A DNA stretch of 56,999 nt from assembly GCA_050247075.1 (NCBI GenBank), contig JBFWUW010000047.1, positions 1-56,999 on the forward strand, written 5' to 3'. The notes under the pieces are model-generated. The model worked only from the letters and a program-made list of their open reading frames with translations. It made no database searches and was not told the DNA's origin. The translations under genes and the position numbers were made by a program. This DNA comes from JBFWUW01 sp050247075 (GTDB lineage: Bacteria; Planctomycetota; Planctomycetia; Pirellulales; JBFWUW01). Numbering within the stretch: the stretch's first letter is position 1; every line of letters begins with the position of its first letter. Below are positions 44,114 through 50,621 of the stretch, piece by piece.

Positions 44114-44593
44114 ATGTCTGGAGAAATCGTGTCGAAATCTGCGGTCTCCGTGACCGAAATGGCCCGCATGGTCGGGCTGTCACGGGCGAGGTTTTACCAG
44201 TTGGTGAAGAAGGGAACTTTCCCCGTCGCCGACGAGGACACGGCAACGAGCCGTCCCTGTTACCTGGAAGAAAAGCAGCGACAGATTCTGGATGCTCGTC
44301 GCCGAAACTGCGGCGTCGATGGCAAGCCAATCCTCTTCTACAGTCGCCGCCGTGACCTCGGACAAGCGAAGAAGGTCGTAAGCCGCCCGGCGAAGCCGTC
44401 GTTGGACAACCAGCACGCCGATCTGATCGACCTGCTGGCCCAGGTGAAGATCACCGTTACCGCCTCCCAGGTCGAAGCGGCAGTGAAGCAAGAGTTCCCC
44501 CAGGGGACGGACGGCATCGACTCCAGCGTGGTCCTCACGGCTCTCATTGCACGTTTTCGCAGTCAGAATCCGCCCGATAAGCAGGGGCGATAG
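44114..44593 (+). CDS. HTH protein of the element
   Basis: 159 residues. SVTEMARMVGLSRARFYQLVKKGTFP (~12-37) is a MerR/excisionase-like helix-turn-helix. A basic linker (RRRDLGQAKKVVSRPAKPS) and a helical C-terminus (LIDLLAQVKITVTASQVEAAVKQEFP) follow. It could direct the tyrosine recombinase encoded next, or repress the operon. Confidence 0.7.
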   Translation: MSGEIVSKSAVSVTEMARMVGLSRARFYQLVKKGTFPVADEDTATSRPCYLEEKQRQILDARRRNCGVDGKPILFYSRRRDLGQAKKVVSRPAKPSLDNQHADLIDLLAQVKITVTASQVEAAVKQEFPQGTDGIDSSVVLTALIARFRSQNPPDKQGR

Positions 44594-44659
44594 GTCTCAT
44601 TATCGGTCGAATCTGGCGCACTCACTGTCAGCAACCTGTCTACTTCGTGGAAACAAGCC

Positions 44660-45571
44660 GTGAAAAATCCCACCGATAATGATTTCGACCCCGTGCCTCC
44701 CAGCGACGGCGAAGCGGCCCTCATTAACCGCTTCCTGGCCGACAACGATTTCAGTCTGAACACCCGCCGTGCATTCGCTCAAGACCTGGGGAAATTCTCC
44801 AACTGGTTCGCCCAGGCCAATCGGGAGCCATTCCGCATCAGCCGGGTCACGACACGAGACGTGTCCGATTTTCGGGATCATCTTCGCCGAGACAAGCAGC
44901 AGGCGACCGCCACCGTCAATCGGGCGCTGGTGACGGTGCGGCGGTTTTTCAACTGGCTCGTCGAAGAAGGCCATGCCCAGGCGAACCCAGCCAAGAAGGT
45001 GAAAGAACTAAAGCGGCAGCAACTCGCACCGAAGGGATTGAAACGGTCCCAGGTGCGAAAGCTGCTCCGGGAGGTCGAACTCCGAGGCGACATTCGGGCC
45101 AACGCCATATTCCATCTTTTCCTGTTCACCGGCTGTCGGGTCGGCGACCTCGTGGCCCTCGAACTCGGCGATCTGATGATGACGGAGCGAACCGGCACCG
45201 TTGTCTATCGTCTTGGCAAAGGAAACAAACAGCGGTCGGTGCCGCTCCCGTTACCAGCCCGCCGAGCCATGCAGACGTACCTGGAAACTCGCCCGCCTGT
45301 GCAAAGCAATCTGGTGTTCGTCGGCGAGCGTGGGCCGTTGACGGATCGTGGTGTCAGGAACTTGTGCAGCAAGTATGCCGCCACCTGCGGTTTCCACATC
45401 CACCCGCATTTGCTCCGGCATTCGATGGCCCACCGTTTCCTGGAAGATTCCGGCAATGATCTTGTCGGGTTGGCTCAGATTCTCGGCCATGAATCGTTGA
45501 ACACGACGGCACGTTACACGAAGCGAAGCCAGGATGATTTGGCGGCGGCTGCGGACAAGCTGAGTTACTGA
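44660..45571 (+). CDS. Tyrosine recombinase (phage-integrase family)
   Basis: 303 residues from a GTG. The core-binding domain (SLNTRRAFAQDLGKFSNWF) precedes the catalytic domain with Arg in FTGCRVGDLVAL, the HLLRHSMAHRFL pair, GHESLNTT with its His, and nucleophile Tyr in ARYTKRS. It resembles XerC/XerD-type enzymes. As the element already has serine recombinases at the chromosome junction, this one may resolve multimers or move a nested unit. Confidence 0.92.
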   Translation: MKNPTDNDFDPVPPSDGEAALINRFLADNDFSLNTRRAFAQDLGKFSNWFAQANREPFRISRVTTRDVSDFRDHLRRDKQQATATVNRALVTVRRFFNWLVEEGHAQANPAKKVKELKRQQLAPKGLKRSQVRKLLREVELRGDIRANAIFHLFLFTGCRVGDLVALELGDLMMTERTGTVVYRLGKGNKQRSVPLPLPARRAMQTYLETRPPVQSNLVFVGERGPLTDRGVRNLCSKYAATCGFHIHPHLLRHSMAHRFLEDSGNDLVGLAQILGHESLNTTARYTKRSQDDLAAAADKLSY

Positions 45572-45579
45572 GGCAATTC

Positions 45580-45610
45580 GTGAACCAAACCGACACTTCG
45601 GCCTCTTTGT
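45580..45610 (+). promoter_or_regulatory. Bipartite upstream motif, copy 3
   Basis: GTGAACCAAAC (45580-45590), 12 bp, CTCTTTGT; directly before the zincin gene, whose GTG start (45609) lies in the second block. Confidence 0.5.
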
Positions 45611-46337
45611 GTGTGTCCTGGTACGTTGGCTCAAGGTAGGCCCACGAAGCAATGTTGAAACGAGGAGAACCACAATCAACGCAGCACCTGCAAGCACGCA
45701 ACTGTTTGTCGATGATACTCCGGTGGTCCTGTTGCTCGAAGGGGACGTTTCGGATCGCCTCCAAGCCCGGTTCGTCTCACTGTTTCGGTCGGTTTGGAAC
45801 CGAATTCCCCAGAAAGACCAATCCTGGATGCTGGTAAAGGCAAGGAAGCATGAGGATGGTCTGAGAGTGTCCCTTTCCCGTGAAACCTGTGAAGAAACGA
45901 ATGGATGGTTTAACCGTCACACGGGACAAGTTTGGTTTGACGCATGGTTTGTTGACGCTGCGACAGTACCACACGCAAAAGCGGTGATCGCCCACGAACT
46001 TGGTCATGTCCGTGCTTTGGCCGATCCTTACCGGCCCGACCACAGTGAAGCTGTGGCGTGTCTTTATGCTGAACGGCTTTGGCGCTTTCCTCACGGCGAT
46101 GCCGTGTTCAAGTCGCAAATCTGCCTCCGACTTGATGAAGTGGTTCGTGAAGTCGGGCTGAAGGCTCAGGTGTTCCAGTCCCGTGTTTTTGACGATGGTG
46201 AGCCAGAGGACACTTATCTGCTGTTGCGGAAGGGAAGGTGTCTTCCCTTTGACGCTCACTTGATACTCGACAGACTCGGTGGCTCTGAAGACGACTTTGA
46301 GACGATGGCGGCAGGAATTCGCTCGTACAAACGGTGA
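45609..46337 (+). CDS. Metal-dependent protease-like protein (HELGH zincin)
   Basis: 242 residues if the GTG at 45609 is used; a GGAG before an ATC codon at about 45673 suggests that translation may begin later and the first ~20 residues are unsure. Residues ~124-134 read VIAHELGHVRAL with the HExxH zinc motif (His129), and the flanking DPYRPDHSEAVACLYAERLW gives a possible third ligand. Small zincins on mobile elements are often toxins or antirestriction-linked; the target here is unknown. It follows the tyrosine recombinase gene. Confidence 0.7.
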   Translation: MCVLVRWLKVGPRSNVETRRTTINAAPASTQLFVDDTPVVLLLEGDVSDRLQARFVSLFRSVWNRIPQKDQSWMLVKARKHEDGLRVSLSRETCEETNGWFNRHTGQVWFDAWFVDAATVPHAKAVIAHELGHVRALADPYRPDHSEAVACLYAERLWRFPHGDAVFKSQICLRLDEVVREVGLKAQVFQSRVFDDGEPEDTYLLLRKGRCLPFDAHLILDRLGGSEDDFETMAAGIRSYKR

Positions 46338-46362
46338 CACTGCTTGGGAAATGGCCCTGCGC

Positions 46363-46415
46363 AAGTAATGTACCCTGCAAGTTCGGACACAAATCCGAAC
46401 CGCAGGGAACATTAC
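46363..46415 (+). promoter_or_regulatory. Conserved motif copy 6 within a 51-bp dyad
   Basis: AAGTAATGTACCCTG (46363-46377) begins a long inverted repeat: GTAATGT, CCCTGC and GTTCGGA pair with TCCGAAC, GCAGGG and ACATTAC (ending 46415), loop CACAAA. The ATG follows one base later and the GCAGGG ribosome binding site lies within the 3' arm. As DNA it could be an operator; as RNA it would hide the ribosome binding site. Confidence 0.7.
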
Positions 46416-46416
46416 C

Positions 46417-47016
46417 ATGCTCGGCACTCTCGACATCGAAGAAGCGGCGCAGAAGGCCGCAGGCAACTGGCAACGCTTCAACTCGTTCGTGTGGTTCCGA
46501 GACAAGGAAGTTGAAGATGCTGAGAAGTGGGCCATCGTCTACACGCACAATCGGGACAGTGGCCTGCTCGACCAGAGCAATGCCAGCGTGATCTCCAAGG
46601 CGATGGCCCCATTCGCCGAATCCGCTGATCCTGATGTCGTCTTTGAGAGCCACACGCATTGGGCTGTCGGTCACGTCGATGGCTTCAGTCTGCGGGTCTT
46701 CGACGCCAACGGTGAAATCACCGAAGCGTTTCGGACGTACCACGAACTCGCCCAGGCGATGGATGAGTATCCGTTTCTCGATGAATCGGATTACTCCGAC
46801 CGTGAGTACGAAGCCACGCTCGAAAACATCGCTGATGCGGCTTGGCGGCTGAAGAATGAATTCGACCTGCCGGAAGGCTGGGAATCCGACGTTTATTCCT
46901 GGCTCTCCGACCATCGCTCTGGCGAAGTCGAAAACAAAGACGACCGGGGAGGCTATCCCAGCGAAGAAGCGTTGCGGGATGCGTTCACGGCCCTTGGCTA
47001 TGGCAGTGAGGAGTGA
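46417..47016 (+). CDS. Unknown conserved-looking protein of the element
   Basis: 199 residues rich in aromatic and acidic residues (NSFVWFRDKEVEDAEKWAIVYTHNRDSGLLDQ; ESHTHWAVGHVDGFSLRVFD; DESDYSDREYEATLENIADAAW). The acidic surface recalls DNA-mimic antirestriction proteins such as ArdA, but no direct family match is claimed. The next gene starts only 4 bp after the stop. A strong dyad precedes its start codon. Confidence 0.7.
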   Translation: MLGTLDIEEAAQKAAGNWQRFNSFVWFRDKEVEDAEKWAIVYTHNRDSGLLDQSNASVISKAMAPFAESADPDVVFESHTHWAVGHVDGFSLRVFDANGEITEAFRTYHELAQAMDEYPFLDESDYSDREYEATLENIADAAWRLKNEFDLPEGWESDVYSWLSDHRSGEVENKDDRGGYPSEEALRDAFTALGYGSEE

Positions 47017-47020
47017 CGCC

Positions 47021-47395
47021 GTGGATGCAATGCGGAACATCGGCATCGGCCTGCTGGTGGTAGCGGCCCTGTTGATCGCCAAATGGCCGTCGTTCGTCGC
47101 CAACGGAATTCGGCATGACTTGCACGAGTACGCCAAGGCGATTCGGGCCTGCGATCAATCCCTTGACGACAAGGAACGGCTGTTGGACCGAATCGACGCC
47201 GTGGAGGCCCAACTGGACGACGGAGCAACACCGTCAATGTTCGGTTGGACGGCACATGATGATGCCATCAAGGCCATGTTGAGTGACGGCATCACGCCCG
47301 ACGAGGTTCGATTGATCGAAAGAGAACTGCAAAAGGTTGAACGGAAGCTGATGCAGCCGTCCGAGCAATCAGGCCCGCCGAGTGAGCCGCAGTAA
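47021..47395 (+). CDS. Small membrane-anchored helical protein
   Basis: 124 residues from a GTG at 47021 (GGAG 9 bp upstream; ATG 47030 is the alternative). One N-terminal membrane segment (NIGIGLLVVAALLIAKW), then helices with many charges (DLHEYAKAIRACDQSLDDKERLLDRIDAVEAQL; EVRLIERELQKVERKL), probably a coiled coil. Its stop TAA lies in the next motif copy. Confidence 0.65.
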   Translation: MDAMRNIGIGLLVVAALLIAKWPSFVANGIRHDLHEYAKAIRACDQSLDDKERLLDRIDAVEAQLDDGATPSMFGWTAHDDAIKAMLSDGITPDEVRLIERELQKVERKLMQPSEQSGPPSEPQ

Positions 47396-47408
47396 GTAAT
47401 GTACCCTG
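47394..47408 (+). promoter_or_regulatory. Conserved motif AAGTAATGTACCCTG, copy 7
   Basis: Plus strand, 32 bp before the ATG at 47439; identical to copy 4 over the flanking 21 bp, including the TAA of the previous gene. Confidence 0.75.
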
Positions 47409-47423
47409 ACGGCCATCACCGCT

Positions 47424-47450
47424 CTGTCTCATTGTCTCATGGATTGCAAG
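47424..47450 (+). promoter_or_regulatory. Shared 29-bp motif (GTGTCTCA-type), copy 3 (diverged)
   Basis: TGTCTCATTGTCTCATGG followed by ATTGCAAG overlaps the start codon of the GHKL-like gene; compare 32699-32727. Confidence 0.45.
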
Positions 47451-48929
47451 ATGGCCGCTTATCTCAAGATCGAAAACGTCGGGGTTTGCCCGCCAGAAGC
47501 ATTCACGGTGCTGGGGGTCTCGTTGGCAGACACCAGCAATCATGAAGGGGTGATCGGAACTTTCGGCAGCGGCAGTAAACATGGCGTGGCCCTGTTGCTT
47601 CGCAACGAATTGAACCCCGTCGTCTTTGCCGGAACTCTCAAGCTCGAATTCGGCACGAAGCCGCAGACGGTCGGCGACGGGCTGGCCGAGAAGGAATTCG
47701 CCCGTGTCGTCGTCAAGTACGGCGGCATGGATGCCAACGGCGTCAGCCGTTCCAGCACGGAGGATTTGGGCTTTGTACTTGAGTACGGCAGGCAAGACTG
47801 GAACGAAGTGGCAATGGCCCTTCGTGAATTTGTCAGCAACGCCATCGACCGCTCCATCCGTGAGCATGGAGATTGGTCTGGGGTGAAGATTGAAATCGTT
47901 GATGAGGCGCAGGTCCGGGCCAAGCGGGATCACACCCGTGTCTTCGTCCCGATGAACGCCGACGTGCTGGCCTTCTACAACGACCTGGGCAAGTGGTTTC
48001 TCCACTTCAGCGAACCAGACTCTCTCTCGAATTCGATCCTTCCGAAACGAAGCCGCAACCTCGGCGACCGGAAAGCGGCGGTCATTTATCGCCGTGGGGT
48101 TCGTGTCCGTGAGTTCGAGTCTTCTGATACGGAATCGTTGTTCGATTACAACTTGAACGACCTGACCATCGACGAAGCCCGCAAGGCCAGCGATTGGGAC
48201 GTTCGCCACCATTGTGGCCGGGCGTTGGCTTCAGCAGATAAGGCGACGTTGGCGATCCTGTTCAATCACCTGCTCAATTCGGATCGGCCCGTCTGGGAGT
48301 TCAGCTTCGACACCTATGCGATGCAGCCGACGTATCGGGACCACGATGCTGACCGACAACGGGAGAAAAACTGGAAAGAGGCATTCCTGGAGATCGCCGG
48401 TGAAGACGCCGTTCTGACGCAAGAAGGCTCGGCGGGCCAACTGGAGCGCAAAGGCTACAAGCCGGTGAAAGCACCGGAAGGGCTGGTCAATGCCGCCGCC
48501 CGCTACGGCCTACAAACGCCCGCCAGCATTCTCTCGACCGACGAACTGTTGGGGCGGGACATCACGGACGCCACGCCCGACGCCCAGGCCGCAGTTGATC
48601 TGGCTTGGACTTGGATCATGGACGCAGGGTTGAACAACGGCAAATCGAAACCGTCAGTGAAGTGTTTCACGTCCATCTTGGATGGCGAGACGATGCTCAA
48701 CGGCTTCTATCGGAATGGCGAGGTCTTCATCAATGCCGACCTTGCTGGTACGGCATCGGAATTTGCCGGGCCTGATGCTCTGTCGAATCGTTTGCTCAAA
48801 GTCGCACTCGAAGAACTCAGTCATTTCGTGACCGAGGCAACCGACAACAGCCGAGACTTCCAAGATTTCTTGCTCGAAGTGGCGGTCAAGACCGCACGGA
48901 AGGCTGAACGAAACGAGGTATCAGCATGA
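47439..48929 (+). CDS. GHKL-ATPase-like protein
   Basis: 496 residues (ATG 47439; 47451 also possible). ALREFVSNAIDRSIREHGDW (~127-146) resembles the N box of GHKL ATPases (Glu130, Asn134, Asp137). A Gly-rich GTFGSGSKHGVALLLRN (~40-56) lies before, not after, this box, so the usual order of glycine motifs is not kept. The C-terminus carries LKVALEELSHFVTEATDNSRDFQDFL. Function unknown; possibly an HSP90- or MORC-like ATPase acting on DNA. Its stop overlaps the next start by 4 bp. Confidence 0.6.
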   Translation: MDCKMAAYLKIENVGVCPPEAFTVLGVSLADTSNHEGVIGTFGSGSKHGVALLLRNELNPVVFAGTLKLEFGTKPQTVGDGLAEKEFARVVVKYGGMDANGVSRSSTEDLGFVLEYGRQDWNEVAMALREFVSNAIDRSIREHGDWSGVKIEIVDEAQVRAKRDHTRVFVPMNADVLAFYNDLGKWFLHFSEPDSLSNSILPKRSRNLGDRKAAVIYRRGVRVREFESSDTESLFDYNLNDLTIDEARKASDWDVRHHCGRALASADKATLAILFNHLLNSDRPVWEFSFDTYAMQPTYRDHDADRQREKNWKEAFLEIAGEDAVLTQEGSAGQLERKGYKPVKAPEGLVNAAARYGLQTPASILSTDELLGRDITDATPDAQAAVDLAWTWIMDAGLNNGKSKPSVKCFTSILDGETMLNGFYRNGEVFINADLAGTASEFAGPDALSNRLLKVALEELSHFVTEATDNSRDFQDFLLEVAVKTARKAERNEVSA

Positions 48930-49213
48930 TTGACATTAACAAGGCTCTCTTCCCGCTTGGTCGGGTGGTTGCCACGCCAGGAGCCATCGAAGCACTGGCG
49001 AAAGCACAGACTTCGGCCTGGGAACTCTTGAGCCGCCATGTCGCCGGTGATTTCGGTGAGGTCGATGCCGAGGACTGGCAGGCCAATCTGGACGCCATCA
49101 AGGACGACGCCCGAATTCTCTCGGCGTACACGCTCAAGACCGGCGAACGGTTGTGGGCAATAACCGAAGCAGATCGGAGCAGCACCTGCCTGCTTCGACC
49201 CGATGAGTATTGA
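48926..49213 (+). CDS. Small plasmid/ICE-type conserved protein
   Basis: 95 residues: LGRVVATPGAIEALAKAQTSAWELLSRHVAGDFGEVDAEDW and SAYTLKTGERLWAITEADRSSTCLLRPDEY are hallmarks of a small protein family widespread on plasmids and integrative elements, sometimes mislabelled as a type I restriction subunit. Role unknown. Overlaps the preceding gene (ATGA) and is 9 bp from the next. Confidence 0.75.
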   Translation: MIDINKALFPLGRVVATPGAIEALAKAQTSAWELLSRHVAGDFGEVDAEDWQANLDAIKDDARILSAYTLKTGERLWAITEADRSSTCLLRPDEY

Positions 49214-49222
49214 AAGGACGCC

Positions 49223-50140
49223 ATGACCATCCGTGAGGAGCTTCTCCAACTGATCTGGCTCAACGATGGAGAAGACTTTGTTCCGACCCATATCGCTCTG
49301 GGCCAGCTTGACGAGCGTTTCGCCGACGACCTCATCCCCGGCCTGATGGAATGCCTCACCGACGAAGACCCTGAAATTCGTCGCTTGGCCGTTGAGTTGT
49401 TGGTCGAGGCAAAGGCCAACGTCGCCGTGCCTGCGCTGATCGAACGGTTGAGCGACAATGACCGGCTCGTGCAGGTTGCTGTCATCGGTGGAATTGGGGA
49501 GTTCGGCCCGCTTGCGTCAGATGCGATTATCCCCCTGCATCCGTGGCTGGATTCCGAGAATGAATACCTGCGGATTCTTGCGGCAACAGCCGTGATGTCG
49601 ATTGACGAATATCGTACCGAGCTTCTTTATGACATCAGGCAGGCACTGAAAAGCGCCGATGCCAACGTGCAAGGCGTAGCACGGGATTTTTTCTCGAAGA
49701 CAAAGGCGACGATGCCGTTTGACGAAGATGCTTTCAAGGACGCCGTTCGCTCCAACTGGAATTTCCATGCGCCCTGCGAGCAGGTTGAGTGGCGTTGCGA
49801 ACTGCTCGACAACGGGGCATGGGAAATCACCGTGTCCCCCGTCTACCAACAGGTGTGGGCAGGGGAGGATGACGGACGAGTGGTGTGGGCGGGATTCGAT
49901 TTTCACGGCTTTGGTTTCTTGCAGGAGCCGGGAGTCGAATTACTGGACTTCGGAGCGATGAGCTTCTGCCTCGACCACAATCCGACGCCGTTCATCGGTT
50001 TCAAAGGCCGATACTTCGGTCAGCCCTTTATCCTCCACATCCATCTTGAGCCTTCGGCAGCGTCACCTATCCGAGAGGTTCTGGACACAGTGACGAAGCA
50101 GGTCCGGCCCATCGACGCCGAGGATGAGACTGCGCCATGA
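49223..50140 (+). CDS. HEAT-repeat protein
   Basis: 305 residues. Residues ~30-165 contain HEAT-like helical pairs (DDLIPGLMECLTDEDPEIRRLAVELLVEAKANVAVPALIERLSDNDRLVQVAVIGGIGEF). The C-terminal ~130 residues form a beta domain (WRCELLDNGAWEITVSPVYQQVW; VVWAGFDFHGFGFLQEPG). Probably a scaffold for protein partners. The stop overlaps the next start (ATGA). Confidence 0.75.
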   Translation: MTIREELLQLIWLNDGEDFVPTHIALGQLDERFADDLIPGLMECLTDEDPEIRRLAVELLVEAKANVAVPALIERLSDNDRLVQVAVIGGIGEFGPLASDAIIPLHPWLDSENEYLRILAATAVMSIDEYRTELLYDIRQALKSADANVQGVARDFFSKTKATMPFDEDAFKDAVRSNWNFHAPCEQVEWRCELLDNGAWEITVSPVYQQVWAGEDDGRVVWAGFDFHGFGFLQEPGVELLDFGAMSFCLDHNPTPFIGFKGRYFGQPFILHIHLEPSAASPIREVLDTVTKQVRPIDAEDETAP

Positions 50141-50373
50141 AGATCAGGTTCCCACGGGCGATCACTCTTCACTGCGTCGAGATTCTGGTCGGTGAATTTG
50201 AGGGGGCAGAGTGCGAGTTGGACATGAACATCACCGTGACATTTGAAGCCGGTCGAGAGTTCGACAACGTGGAGTTCGACGAGGATACGCCGACCGATGT
50301 ACGTCTCTGGTTGAGGGATGATCTGGTGGCTTTGGACGTGCCGTGGTCGGGGTTTGAGATCATCGAGCCGTGA
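50137..50373 (+). CDS. Small acidic unknown protein
   Basis: 78 residues, acidic with a strand-rich pattern (ITVTFEAGREFDNVEFDEDTPTDVRLWLRDDLVALDVPW). Translationally coupled to the HEAT-repeat gene. No family is recognised. Last gene of the right-hand operon. Confidence 0.65.
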   Translation: MKIRFPRAITLHCVEILVGEFEGAECELDMNITVTFEAGREFDNVEFDEDTPTDVRLWLRDDLVALDVPWSGFEIIEP

Positions 50374-50621
50374 AGGGCGGCTGCTGCGTGGAGTTGGGAC
50401 TTTCCGAAGCGGCGTTGCAAAGATCGCAACTCTTCAATTCTGGGCATTCCCTTTGGGAGTTGTCTGATCCACCCCCTGGCACCCGCCCCCGTGTCGTTCT
50501 CTGTTTTTCTCGGCGTGGGCTGAAAAAGTTGCGGGAGGCGGGGTTCAAAAAAAATCGCCGGGGATCACATTTGCTGGTCGGAAGGGTTCGTGGCTTGCCT
50601 GCCCCCAAGAGAACGATACGG
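50374..50621. other. Intergenic region
   Basis: About 250 bp between convergent genes. A low-confidence frame starting at a GTG (50370) reads for 95 codons (WELSDPPPGTRPRVVLCFSRR) and would overlap the next gene's end; a run of eight As lies near 50549. No gene is claimed. Confidence 0.4.
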
